Of a stretch of DNA of 64,000 nt, positions 12,011 through 23,078 are shown one piece after another. Position 1 is the stretch's first letter. Each line of letters opens with the position of its first letter. A program made the position numbers and the translations under genes. Below the pieces are notes generated by a model. The model had not been told where the DNA came from. It saw only the letters and a list, made by a program, of their open reading frames with translations, and searched no databases. Where the stretch lies: contig CM070515.1 of NCBI GenBank assembly GCA_036346375.1, positions 14,654,423 to 14,718,422 on the forward strand. The letters are read 5' to 3'. This stretch comes from Guadua angustifolia (lineage: Eukaryota; Streptophyta; Magnoliopsida; Poales; Poaceae).

Positions 12011-12699
12011 TGTCGACGATCGGAATCGCCTGACCGCAAATACGAAGGAGGGGTTAGTTAGATCGAGGGACCCGGAAACGAGCTCTGCCCAATGTCGGAA
12101 CTTGCTGGGCGCGGTGTTGGTCGGAGCTAGGCGGCAACGAGCGTGACACAGAGAATTATACTGGTTCGAGCCCCCGGTGAGGGTAACAACTCTACTCCAG
12201 TCTTGCCCTGAGGCGGAGGTCCTCACTATTCTTGAGTATAATGGGGGATTACAGTCTAAGCTCGAGCTTGACAACAATGGCTACTGTCCTAAAGCTCGCG
12301 CTCTGGTGTGGTGTATATGTGTGATTGCTCGCCCATGCCGACCCTCCGGTGGGACCTTATATCCTCCCTGGCGCTGCCTGTAACGGTCAAGAGAAATTGC
12401 CGGAGTGATGGCATCGTGCGCATTGGAGATGGGCTGCAACCGTCTCGGATATGCCGCCCACGTCCGCCTTGACTCCGCTTTCCCAGGCCTTGGGAACTGC
12501 CAAATAAGCGCACGTCCTGGAACCCAAGGGAAACCGTCCCGAGCAAGAGCCGGCCTCGCGCCTCCCGAGCCCAAGGTCGTGCGGGTGGTCGAGGCAGGCC
12601 CTAGGCCGAGGCGGGCTCTAGGTCGAGGTCGACAGCTCCGGGCTAGGGGCCTCTGCTGACCAAGCTTTTGACCAGACGAGGGTCTCCCAATCCTCGTCA
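12011..12699 (-). repeat. 3' LTR of the gypsy element
   Basis: Read on the minus strand it starts TGACGAGGATTGG and ends GTCGACA. It matches 22189-22882 over its whole length. It is 689 bp and adjoins the target duplication at 12006-12010. Confidence 0.92.
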
Positions 12700-12713
12700 G
12701 CTAGCCCCCGAGG
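12700..12713 (-). other. Polypurine-tract-like site next to the 3' LTR
   Basis: The minus strand reads CCTCGGGGGCTAGC directly before the LTR start TGACGAGG. G-rich tracts of this form at this position prime plus-strand synthesis in Tat-lineage elements. The position fits; the assignment is by location and resemblance. Confidence 0.6.
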
Positions 12714-13004
12714 CTCAAGGTCGAGAAAGGCACTTGGACCGACCTCGAGCCTCATGTCGCAGACGCTGGGGACAGACTTCCGGGTGCTTTGGGCTTTTGG
12801 TCGAGGTCGTGCGGAGACCTCTATTAGAAGGCTTTGGCATCAAGGCACCTGGCACCCCTTGAGCCATAGCGTCAATCTGAACACGGTCGGTTAGAAATGC
12901 CTTCATAGCGCTCGATCCGCCCCCAACCCTTAATTGCGCCTGTCAAATCGCCGCGGGCTCGGCTTTTGAGGCGCCTCAGCCTGGAATCGTCTCCAATCGA
13001 GGGC

Positions 13005-13010
13005 TATAAA
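13005..13010 (+). promoter_or_regulatory. TATA box of the antisense accessory gene
   Basis: CTATAAAC lies 110 bp upstream of the ATG at 13121, on the strand opposite to gag-pol. The ATG has the strong context ACCACCATGG. The spacing leaves room for an untranslated leader of about 80 bp, as expected for a plant polymerase II promoter. No transcript evidence is available here. Confidence 0.6.
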
Positions 13011-13120
13011 CCCAAGCCCCCAGCGGCCTTCGAAAGAACCCGGCTTCCTCGCGCTCTTCGCCCCCTTTGTCTTTTGTTCACGCAACTCTTCCTTCCTCGC
13101 CCGAGCCGGAAGCAACCACC

Positions 13121-15887
13121 ATGGCCAAGCTCGGGAGGAGTTCCATGTCGGCAGCGAGGATGAAGGAACTCGAGGACCTAGGGCTGCTAGACCCATTGAT
13201 GTGGCGGTTGCCGGGCGGCGAGACCGAGCCGCACCCTAGGGACGACGAGTTCGTCTGCACCGAGCACTATGCGCTGTTTGGTCTACGGACACCGGAGAGC
13301 GACTTCATAGCGTCGGTCCTCGCCCAATGCGAAATCGAGCTCATCAATCTGGTGCCCAATTCCGTCCTCCTCTATCTTCTCCCACCTGTGCGAGGGGTTC
13401 CTCGGGATCCTCCCTACCCCCTCGCTCTTCTTCGGCTTCTTCCAGCTGTTCCGCTCCGGGAAGGACCCCGTGGTCGGGTGCCTTTATTTCCAGTTGCGGA
13501 CGGGGATCCCGTGGGCCTTCCCCAAAATCTAATCCCGAGACTTCCTCGGTCCATGGACCGAGCGGTGGTTCTACCTTAAGAAGGGCAAGGTCAGCGCGCT
13601 GACGTACGACGGGGCCCCCATCACCGGGAAGAAGGAGACCCCGGAGTAAGACGAGATGGAGGCCGACGAAGAGGCCATTGCTGCCATACATATCTGTGCC
13701 ACGCGCGGCCTCACCGGGCAGGCGATCGCCGTCGACTACCTACGGAACCGGGTGTGCCCTCTCCGAAGGAGATTGCACCCGTTCTACGAGGTCAAGGGAC
13801 GCGACGACGCGACCCTCGAGGGCCCAACCGGTAAGTCTCCTTCCTCTGGAGCTTTGCTTTGACCCGACCTTCGAGCGCTCCTTATGGTCGATCCTCTTGC
13901 AGCGCCGAAGGAATCCTGGGTCGCCGACAGGATGAACAAGATGTTCGGAAAGGTGGCGCATGCCTATACCCTCGACGCTCCTGTCCCGAAGAACATACTG
14001 CGCTGAAAGACCGAGGTATGCCACCCCGGGTTGCCCCTTAGCCTGTTCGCCCTTGGGGCCCTCCCTGATCCTTCACCATGCTCGCAGGACCACCAGGAGC
14101 TGTTCGAGACGGAAAGGAGGATGCTCCCGCTGCCCGACGGGGGCAGGGGCAAGAAGGGGAAAAAGAAGCCACCCCCGGCTCGAGCAAGCAGCCAGGAGGT
14201 GAAAAAGCCTCACGCCGAGTGGGGCGACCGCGCAACGGTAAGGGCCCCCATGGTCGAGCCCCCAAGCTTATGCTTATGCTTCCTCGTCTCTCGACCGCCC
14301 TTCTTTGCAGAATTTGGCCTTGGTCTTTGCTAGGTCTTTGAGTCCACAGGCGGCCCAAGAGTCCCAATTGTGGGGCCCTAGACCTTCTGCCGCGGGGGAC
14401 TTTGAGCTGCCGCGGGGGACTTTGATCCACCGCGAGCCTTAAGGTCCCAGACCGGGGGAACCCGGAAGCAGAGCGCCCCTTCGACCTCGAGATGTCAGGG
14501 GCCTCGCCAGCCTCCTGCGAAACGGAGACTGCCGACCCAGGTAGGTTTCCAAACCTTCACTCGCCCAGCCTTCCTTGTACCTGTTTAGCTTAGTAGTCGT
14601 TCTTAATCGCAGACCTTGAGCGCCCGAGCTCAACACCTGCCCGAATTGACAATGACTATTGTCCAGGGCGAGTCCGAGTCCGAGGAGGAGGAAGGGGTCG
14701 GTTATGTACTGACGCCCCGCCGACCCTCGAGTCAGAGGCGCGCTCCCCCGGGCTCTCCTAGTCAGGTCCCGGTCGGGGATTTCGACCAGGGGCTTGACGA
14801 CCCGGACGAGGAAGAGCTCCAACCCGCGACTAGCGAGGACTACGCCACCGGCGAGGTGGACGACGTCAATCCGCCCGAGGCAGCCGAAGGAGATGGCGCC
14901 GGGGGCGTCCCGGGCGAGACCGCCCTGACCGTGGCGGTGGAAACTCCCTGAGCCACCAACCCTGAAGACGCTCTGGCCGCGTCGAGCACGGAGGAGAGGC
15001 ATGGGCAAGGCAGGGGATCGCCGCTGGGAGGAAGCGAGACCCTCGGTAGTGGGGACAAAGGTGAAGCCGCCACCGGACCGAAAGCACACAGGCGGTCGAG
15101 CCCCTCAAGGAGGGAGCTCGAGACGCAGCCGCCCATGGCAGAGTGCCCGAGGACCGCACCCTTAACGACCCAGCGGCAACGGTGGGTGACTCCGCCCCAA
15201 GAACGTCTGGTAACAGATCCGCCGAGTACTCCTGGGTAACCTTCGAGGGCCGTCTTGCCCAGGTACCTTGAGTTTCCTCAGACTTTGATTCAGATTTTCC
15301 CTTTTTCCCTTCTCTTTCTCCTGGCGAGGGCCGTGCTGACCCTTCGAGCCTCGTAGGCCATCGGCTCGGTCACCCAAGGGTTGCAAGGCCTTCAAACGCA
15401 TGTCGATGCGCTAAGGGTCTTGCTCGACGTGGTGGAGGCCCGGGAGACGGTGCGCTCCAAGCTCATGGAGGACTTGCGAGTCGAGCTAGAGGAGGCCGCG
15501 CAAAAGGCGGCAGACGACTCCAACGAGATCGCCGGCCTCCGCGAAGTGGCGAAGACGCTCGAGGCTTCCCACAAGACCGAGCTGGAGCGGGACCACGCGT
15601 ACAAGGCCGTCGAGGACGAGCGCTCGAGATCGGCCAGGGCGCTCGAGGCCGAGCGAGCCAAAGCCGAAGAACAGAGCAAGGCCGCCGCCGCGTCGAGGGC
15701 CTCCCCTGAGCTTGAGGCCAAGGTTCAAGAGCTCGAGGAGAAGCTGGGTCGAGCGAGCAAGGCGGCCAAGAGTGCCCTAGCCCAACTTCAAGACGAACGA
15801 CGCCGTGCCGCCGAAGCTTCTACTGAAGCCCTCCGACTCCAGAGCAAGCTCTCGACCTTAAGGGCCAAGGTCGCCGAGCTCGAGTAG
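13121..15887 (+). pseudogene. Six-exon antisense accessory gene of the gypsy element (decayed)
   Basis: Reading frames and GT-AG borders support exons 13121-13830, 13903-14015, 14098-14237, 14311-14540, 14613-15262 and 15357-15887, with introns of 72-94 bp. Exon 1 begins MAKLGRSSMSAARMKELE, carries GLRTPESDFIASVLAQCEIEL and, after a frameshift near 13362, HLCEGFLGI, LYFQLRTGIPWAFPKI and WTERWFYLKKGK. This is the domain annotated in Pfam as 'putative gypsy type transposon' (PF04195), found in plant retroelement accessory proteins. Exon 3 is lysine-rich (KKGKKKPPP), exon 5 is acidic (ESESEEEEG), and exon 6 gives about 168 residues of alanine/glutamate-rich coiled coil. Stops at 13530, 13647 and about 14004 and a TGA at about 14949 disable this copy. 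The function of the family is unknown. The gene is convergent with gag-pol. Confidence 0.8.
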
Positions 15888-17020
15888 GAGAAGCTTGCGC
15901 GAGATGGCCGATCTGTAGATAGAGCTAGACTTCCTGTAAACAAGATCGTTTGTAAGGCAGAAAAAGGCTTAATGGAACGACATTATTTTGGCAAGAATAG
16001 TTTTAATGTCACGGTTTGCTTTGTCATTTCCCGATCAAGAGATTTTCCCCTAATCGTGCACTTAGCTCTTGGCCGTGGCATATCCTGTCCAGCCCCCGTT
16101 GGGCTCAAGGTCGTGCAGTGCCGGCCTTGGGCGCAAGTTAGAAAACATGTAGAGACCAAGACCTGCAAGATCGAAAAAGGCCCACAGGGAGCGTAACATG
16201 GGTGCTCGAGGAAAAACTTAAGACCTGGAGTGAGGCACTCGAGTCATGACAACGATTTGCGCCTTGCTCGTTGGACCTGGTCGCGGGCTTGGTTCGAACC
16301 CTGGCGCAGGGGGAGCATTGATGCGAAGAAGTTCGGCTTACAAGTAGCTCGACCACTGGGGGTGAAGTTTAAGCCCCCGACACATGGGCCAAGAACAAGC
16401 GCGCGTCTGTAGGTCGGGCCCAAAAAGGCCCCGAACTCGAGCCAACACAAAATATAGAACGAAAAAATTGCGCAAAGACCAATCATGACAATTGAACAAG
16501 AACTTTATTGAAAATTGAGGTAAAAGGGTTACACATAGAATTTTTGAAGCTGATTAATATTCCACGAGCTAGAGAGCTCTCTGCCATCGGGCAACGCTAG
16601 CCCAGTAAGCCCCGTGTGATCTGTTGAAACAACTCTATAGGGGCCCTCCTACATGAGGATAACTTGTTGGTGTTGGGCTGGAGACTGAATCCGTCTCGTG
16701 GCTAAGTCCCCAACAAGGAGCTCCTAGGTCGTCTCGACCGAGACGCATGTCTGCGAAGAGCCTGCAGTAATCGTTGATCGTGGCAATTCTGCACAGATCT
16801 TACTTCTTCGCCGGGGTAAGGTCAAGAGACCGTTCTTACTTGAAGTCGATCCGGTCGACCTGCCGACCTCGTAGAGCCAGCGTGACCTCTGCTGCAGGCG
16901 ACTTCAATGTTGAACACTAGCGGGAAGGGTGTGGACCACTGTTGCTACCGTTGGTTGTAGTGCGAACAGACCATAAGGCGGTGGAAGTTCGTCCACCGTG
17001 TCTTGCCGAATCGTTCGAGC
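15888..17020. other. Gypsy spacer between accessory gene and integrase
   Basis: No coding region was recognised. At 16504-16509 the plus strand reads TTTATT, giving AATAAA on the minus strand downstream of pol; it could serve as an internal poly(A) signal for a sense transcript, but this is speculative. The part nearest 17020 continues integrase-like sequence out of frame. Confidence 0.4.
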
Positions 17021-17977
17021 TCATCTGAAACTTCGCTTCTTGGCCTTGGGACAACCGCTGATTGGCGCTCTCTTTGCTCCGTTGCTTTGCGGGTGGGCCA
17101 CCGACGTGAAACATACCTTGGTGCCAAGGTCTTCACAAAATTCCTGGAATAGCTCACTGGTAAACTGTGTACTGTTGTCAGTGATAATTTTGCACGGAAC
17201 CCCGTACTTGGTGACCACGAACAAACGGAAGAATCTGACGGCCGCTTGAGCAGTGATGGTCGATACCGGTTCGGCTTCTATCCACTTGGTGAAAGTGTCG
17301 ATTGCGACGAACAGAAACGGCTTACCCCCCACAGCTTGGGGGAAAGGTCCGAGGATGTCCAGCCCCCACGTCGAGAAGGGCCACGCGAGCGGGATGGTCT
17401 GGAACGCGTAAGCGAGTTGGTGCGACTTCCGGGCATGGAACTGACACGCTCGACAGGTGCGGACAATGTCGCTGGCATCCTGAAGAGCCGTCAGCCAATA
17501 GTACCCCATACGGAAGGCCTTTCCGACCATCGTCCTGTACGAAGAATGAGCTCCACAGAGGCCTGAGTGGATATCCTTTAACAGATACTTACCCTCCTCC
17601 GTGGTGATGCATCTTGTCAGGACCCCAGAGACGCTCCTCCTGTAAAGCCTCCCTTCGACGAGCGTGTACGAGCTCGCCCGACGCTTAGTCCTGCTCTTCT
17701 CGGTGGGGTCGGATGGCAACTCGCCCCTTGCAAGGAAATTGTGAATGGGCTCGGCCCATGAGGGAATACCTTCGACTACGGCGAGCAGGACCTCTTGGTC
17801 GGAGATCGAAGGCGCCACCAGGGTCTCCAGAATGACATCCGGGGGGACTGTATCATCGGAGGAGCCGAGCTTGGAGAGGAAATCAACGCTGGAGTTGTCC
17901 TTCCTAAGCACGTGCTTGAGGTCCAGATTCTGGAACCATTTCTCCATTTTACGCAGCTCGGCGAGGTACTTGGCCAT
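17021..17977 (-). pseudogene. Gypsy RNase H end and integrase
   Basis: The frame starts with the tail of RNase H (LRKDNSSVDFLSKLG). It continues into integrase: the HHCC zinc-binding motif is seen as HSGLCGAHSSYR and CRACQFHARK, followed by DILGPFP (first catalytic Asp) and ITDNSTQF (second Asp). The region expected to hold the third catalytic residue (after SVAHPQSNG) is replaced by an unrelated tail, KRAPISGCPKAKKRSFR, through a frameshift near 17060. The frame is also cut from upstream RNase H by a stop near 18011. Integrase inserts the cDNA; this copy cannot be functional. Confidence 0.9.
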
Positions 17978-18032
17978 TGAACCTTCCGAGCACTGGTACT
18001 CCTTGTTGTACTAATTGACGACGAGCTGAGAG

Positions 18033-19682
18033 TCACCCCTTACAATCAACCAGCGCACGCCCAAGGCCTTGCAGGCCCGCCAAGAGAGTCTCGTACTCTG
18101 CCACATTGTTGGTCACTAGAAACCCAAAACGAACCACATACCTCAGCTGATCGCCGTGCGGAGTAAGGATGAGGATTCCAGCCCCCGAGCGCTTGAAAGA
18201 TCTCGAGCCGTCGAAGTACATGATCCAGGGCTTATCCTCCTCGACCTCAGGCTCGAGAGCGGGCTGCGACGTTTGCTCGACCACGAAGTCGGCGAGCACC
18301 TGCGACTTGATAGCCGTGCGCACCACGAACCGGACGTCGAACGCCGCCAGCTCCATGGCCCATTTGGCGATGCAACCTTCAACCTCCGGGTTCCTCAATA
18401 TATCCCCGAGCGGAAAGCTGCTCGAGACGACCATGGAGTGCGCTTGGAAGTAGTGCCGAAGTTTGCGCGAAGCCATGAGAAGGGCGTACAAGAGCTTCTG
18501 AACCTGTGGGTAGCGCTCCTTTGGGCCGTGCAGGACCTCGCTGACGTAGTAGATCGGGTGCTGCCGCGCATCTCGTTCGGCTACCAAGATAGCACTGACG
18601 GCTTGGGCGGTGGCTGCTAGGTAGAGCAACAGCTGCTCGCCCGGCTGCGGAGTGGTAAGCAGGGGTGGGCTTGAGAGGTATGCCTTCAAGTCGTCGAACG
18701 ACCGCTGCGCCTCAGGAGTCCACTTAAAGCTTCCTTGTTTGTGCAAGACCCTGAAGAACGGCAACCCACGCTCGCCAAGCCTTGAAATGAACCGGTTAAG
18801 GGCAGCCATACGGCCGGTGAGGCACTGTACCTGTTTCACCGAGGCCGGAGGCGCCATCTTCTCGAGTGCCTCGATCTTCTCCGGGTTCGGGCCGACCCCT
18901 GAGCCCCCGATCATATAGCCGAGCACCTTCCCTGAAGCAGCACCGAACACGCATTTCTCTGGATTGAGCTTGATCTTGTGCTTGTTCAGGTTAGCGAAGG
19001 TCTCCCCAAGGTCTTGAACGTGGTCGTCCTCGGAAGGGCTCTTGACGATGATGTCGTCCACGTAGACCTCGAGATTGTGGCCGATCTGGGGATCGAACGT
19101 CTTGGTCATCAGGCGCTAGAAGGTCGCGCCGGCGTTGCGGAGACCAAACGACATGGTCGTGTAGCAGTAGGTCCCGAACGGCGTGATGAACGACGTTTTG
19201 CTTTCATCGTCAACTGCCAGCTTGATCTGGTGGTATCCCGAATAAGCGTCCACGAAGCTTAACATCCTGGTGTTCGCGGTGGAGTCGACGATCTGGTCGA
19301 TGTGCGGGAGGGGGAAGTTGTCCTTCGGGCATGTCGAATTCAACCCCGTATGGTCCACACACATCCTCCACTTTCCGCCCTTCTTCTGGACGATGACCGG
19401 GTTGGCCAACCATTCGGAGTAGTCGATCTCACGGATGAACCCGGCCTTCAAGAGCTTGTCAAGGTTCTCTTTAATGATGGCGACCTTCTCCGGTGAGAAA
19501 CGCCGCAGCTTTTGGCGTACAGGCCGACAGTCGGGTCGCACCTGCAGCTTGTGCTCAACCACCTCCCTCGGGACACTGGCATGTCCGCCGGCTCCCAAGC
19601 AAATATACCTTTGTTGGCGCGGAGGAAGGTGACGAGCTCGAGTTCCTATTTGGAACCCAGCTCGCCCGAGACGTGGACGCAC
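18033..19682 (-). pseudogene. Gypsy reverse transcriptase and RNase H
   Basis: Two in-phase frames make up the domain. The first (19116-19682) has RRFSPEKVAIIKENLDKLL, GGKWRMCVDHTGLN, FPLPHIDQIVD, SFVDAYSGYHQI and MSFGLRNAGATF. The second (18033-19109) has the catalytic YVDDIIVKS, KCVFGAASGKVLGYM and the RNase H blocks MYFDGSRS and GAGILI, NNVAEYETLLAG. A single in-frame TAG at 19113-19115 separates them between ATF and RLM. The enzyme makes the cDNA and degrades the RNA template. The order before integrase confirms the gypsy superfamily. Confidence 0.93.
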
Positions 19683-20523
19683 TTGGTCGGGTCGCCCTCC
19701 TCGAGCGGCATAGCCTTCGTAGCCCCGCTAGGCTGGATCGCCGCCTTCTGGCGAGCATTCTTCACCGCCGCCTCTGTACCTCGCTGAGGCAGCATGCCGG
19801 CGAGGGCCAGGGCCTTGGTCTCGCATCCGTGCATCGCCTGCAGATCGCCCCGCACGGTTATGATGCCGTAATGGTTGGTTGCCATGAACTTGACCAAGGC
19901 GGGCCTCCCGAGGATGGCGTTGTACTGGAGGTCCCCTTTGACCACCTCAAAGGTGATCAGCTCGGTGCGGAAGTTATCCGAACCGCCGAAGGTGACGGGC
20001 AAGACCACCGCCTCGGGGACGGTCGAGCTTCGAGGACAATTCAAGAAGCAGGCGCTATGTTCTTGACCTTCGACCGGGGGATCTGCATCCGATCGAGCGT
20101 GCTTGCCTGAAGTAGATTGAGGGAGCTGCCGCCATCGATCATGACGCGCCCAACCATGGTGTTGCTGATGGTAGGGGTCACGACCAAGGCGGTCTTCAAG
20201 TCTTTGGCCATACCTTGGAGGGCGTCCTCCGAAGAAAAGGTGATAGCGGCTCGGCCACTTGCGATCTTTGCACTATGGGCCTCCGTGACGACATGGTAAA
20301 TGGCCAGAGGCCTTGAGCTCAGGCGGGATCGGTAAGTGACGAGCCAAGATAGCGTCGATCCGGCGCTCGCCTCGCTTGGAACTCGTGTCGGGTCGTCGAG
20401 GTCCGATCTGGCATTCACCCCTGTCCCATTGCTCGTCTTCTCTCGAGAACGGGTGTTTCCCCACACTGTCGTAAAGGTCTCAACACTCTGCCGAGCCTTG
20501 CAAGTCCGCAGTCGTGACAGCAT
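19646..20523 (-). pseudogene. Gypsy aspartic protease region
   Basis: The upstream frame (20041-20523) includes MVGRVMIDGGSSLNLL, a retropepsin active site of the D-G/S-G-S/A type seen in Tat elements, followed by DRMQIPRS. The next frame (19646-20044) has FGGSDNFRTELITFEV and YNAILGRPALVKFMA, the flap and the ILGRPA block typical of this protease, and NHYGIITVRGDLQA. The two parts are in different frames, so the polyprotein is broken here. The protease would cleave Gag-Pol. Confidence 0.88.
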
Positions 20524-20529
20524 ACTGTG

Positions 20530-22088
20530 GAATAAGCGAAATTCGCCGTCGTACTGAGGCGCCCTTCACCCTCGGCGCCCGCATCCAGCCGCCGAGGTCC
20601 AGTCGCTTTTCCCTCTTGGGCTCATTGTGGCGCTTTGTGAGGTCGAGACCGATCTTGGTGAGCCCAGTCCCTCTCTGGCGGGTTTCGCACCTCTAAGACT
20701 TCGCGCTGGCCATTCGCCGAAACGACCACACGCGGCAAGCCACCCCCATTCCTGCGGTCCCGCTTCCGCTTCTTGGCGGTGGAACCATGGTCGGTGCCCT
20801 TGGAGTTAGATGGGCCTGCCTCTCCGGGGCTCAGACCAAGCTTACCTTGGTCGTAGTCGCGCTTCTAGCGGACGGTGTCGTCCGCATCCGCATACCGCTC
20901 CGCCATGCGAAATAGTTTGTTGACGCTGAGCCTCGAGGTGATCTCCAGGTCTTCGGTGAGGCGTTGATCCCGGACGCTGAATTTGAAGGCCTTGATCACA
21001 GCCTCGCTGGAGATGCTCGGGATCAAGTTCCTCGTCGCGGATGAACCGCCGCCGCGAAATCGCGAGCGGCTTGTTCTTACTGGATGGCGCGATCCGAGTC
21101 CTTCTCAAATCCCAGTCGCCGTGAGTGCTCGAAAGTTGGAGCGGAGGGCACTTTGAATTTAGCGCCATGATCTGAAGGAACCAGGCTTCTGGTTGAAGAG
21201 CCAGGTCCGGGCGGCGCCATCCAGCACGGTCGGGAGATAGTTAGCCATCACGAGCTCGTCGCCCCCGGCCGCCAGGATGGCGGTGGAGTAAATCGACAGA
21301 AACTCGTCAGGATTCTTGGTCCCGTCAAAGCGCTCAATCAGCGCCGGTTGAAACAATCGGCGGCGCACGTGCAAGCTCATCGGAGTAGGCCGAGCAGCCG
21401 TAGGGGCGGAGCAGTCTTGCTACGGAGTAGTTGTCACGGCAAGGCATTCATCGCTGCGGGACTGGTCGAGGCTGCCCCGCGACGATCTTGGCGAGGGCGT
21501 GGGCGCCAGCGCAGTTTCACCCGGGAGATACATGCAGCGGTCTGGACCACTGCGGCGCTTGGGCGGAACATCCGGAAAGACTCCTGCACCGTATTGTTGA
21601 AGGTGGGCTGATGTAGCTCGGTTGACGCCAAACGCTACTCGGGATTGTATCCACAGGCGGCACATGGCGGTGTCGAGACACATCTGAGGCGGTGGCGAGG
21701 CGCCTCTTTCGGAGGGGATGGCCGTGGTCGCGTCGGCGCCCATACGACAATTGTCGTCACTTCTCGAAGCGAGTCCTCGAGTGGTGAGCTAGTCTTGTGG
21801 AGGTACGACCTCTGTCGCAGCCCGGTCAAGCTCGTCAGCCAGGGCTCGACCGAAGAGTTCTGACTTCGCCCGGTCGGGATCAACCATGACCCCGGTGATG
21901 GCGCGAAGGCGTTCTCCCGAAGGAGGAAGCTTGGGGTGGCCAGACGAGGCTCCAGCCCTTTCCTGGTCCTCTCGCCGGAGGGCGGTTATTGCCTGGTTGA
22001 TGGCGACATGCACCATCCGGCGGGCGTCGTCAGGGGTCTGCGGGTCGCGATCTCCCGTCGCCGCGCTTACGCCATGGCTATCGGCCAT
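20530..22088 (-). pseudogene. Gypsy Gag region
   Basis: The likely start is the ATG at 22088 (minus strand), giving MADSHGVSAATGDRDPQ and a helical stretch MVHVAINQAITALRRE. The capsid-like domain (retrotransposon gag, PF03732 type) appears at 21159-21380 as ALIERFDGTKNPDEFLSIY, LAAGGDELVMANYL and GAARTWLFN. The parts between and after it are frameshifted, and I could not trace a clean zinc knuckle near 20700. Gag would form the particle. The leader between this start and the 5' LTR at 22189 is about 100 bp; I did not recognise the primer-binding site with confidence. Confidence 0.8.
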
Positions 22089-22188
22089 GAGGACATATCT
22101 TGCGCTTTCATGGCGAGGGCGAAAAGGGGCGATGGAGTCACCGCGCTCGGCGTTCGAGCCCACGTCTGAGGAATGTTCTTCAACGAGG

Positions 22189-22882
22189 TGACGATCGGAA
22201 TTGCCTGACCGCAAATATGAAGGAGGGGTTAGTTAGATCGAGGGACCCGGAACGAACTCGCCTGCGTCCGAACTTCTTTGGGCGCGGTGTTGGTCGGAGC
22301 TAAGCTGGCAACAGCGTGACACGGAGAATTATCTTGGTTCGAGCCCGGTGAGAATGTGACTCTACTCGATCTTGCCACGAGGCGAAGGTCCTCACTATTC
22401 TTGAGTACAATGGGGGATTACAGTCTAAGCTCAAGCTTGACAACAATGGCTACTGTCCTAAAGCTCGCGCTCTGGTGTGGTGTATATGTGTGATTGCTCG
22501 CCCCTGCCGACCCTCCGGTGGGACCTTATGTCCTCCCTGGCACTGCCTGTAACGGTCAAGAGAAATTGCCGGAGTGATGGCATCGTGCGCACTGGAGGTG
22601 GGCTGCAACCATCCCGGATTTGCCGCCCACGTCCGCCTTGACTCCGCTTTCCCAGGCCTTGGGAACTGCCAAGTAAGCGCACGTCCTGGAACCCAAGGGA
22701 AACCGTCCCGAGCAAGAGCTGGCCTCGCGCCTCCTGAGCCTAAGGTCGTGCGGGTGGTCGAGCTCTTGGTCGAGGTAGGCCCTAGGCGAGGCGGGCTCTA
22801 GGTCGAGGTCGTGACTCACGCCCTGCTAGGGGCCTCTGCTGACCAAGCTTTTGACCGGACGAGGGTCTCCCAATCCTCGTCA
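22189..22882 (-). repeat. 5' LTR of the gypsy element
   Basis: Matches 12011-12699, is 694 bp long, and adjoins the right-hand target duplication ACATG at 22883-22887. Relative to the other LTR it has lost the bases TCG next to its inner end and carries a short extra segment near 22755. Confidence 0.92.
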
Positions 22883-22887
22883 ACATG

Positions 22888-23078
22888 TTTTTTTTCTACT
22901 TTTAGATGTAACAGTTAGTTAAAAGGCATTCTTAAGTAAAAATTTTACTGAAAAGCATTTTAAGCAAAATTTTACTGGAATCGTAAAGATTCATGTTGAT
23001 AACTAGATTCCTAGTAGGCACAAGTACAACAGCAAAAATGGCCCATAAAACTCGCGCGCCACCACCTCATCTTCCCCC
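22888..23078. other. AT-rich spacer before the PPR pseudogene
   Basis: Short AT-rich sequence between the gypsy target duplication and the first ATG of the PPR locus. It would hold the original promoter and 5' UTR of that gene; no clear TATA box was picked out. Confidence 0.4.

Larger units (their letters stand above)
12011..22882 (-). mobile_element. Full-length Ty3/gypsy retrotransposon, Tat (RIRE2-like) lineage
   Basis: Two LTRs (12011-12699 and 22189-22882) bound about 9.5 kb, and the whole is flanked by a perfect 5-bp target duplication ACATG (12006-12010 and 22883-22887). Gag, protease, reverse transcriptase, RNase H and integrase run on the minus strand in gypsy order. Between integrase and the 3' LTR lies a roughly 4-kb region with an antisense accessory gene, which is the hallmark of Tat-lineage elements. 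The coding regions carry several stops and frameshifts, so the copy is non-autonomous. The LTRs are clearly alike but differ by scattered substitutions and small indels; I did not compute a divergence. Confidence 0.93.

Noticed and set aside
14439..15089. 216-codon minus-strand open frame within the gypsy element
   Set aside because: It overlaps exons 4 and 5 of the antisense accessory gene in opposite phase and has no recognisable domain.
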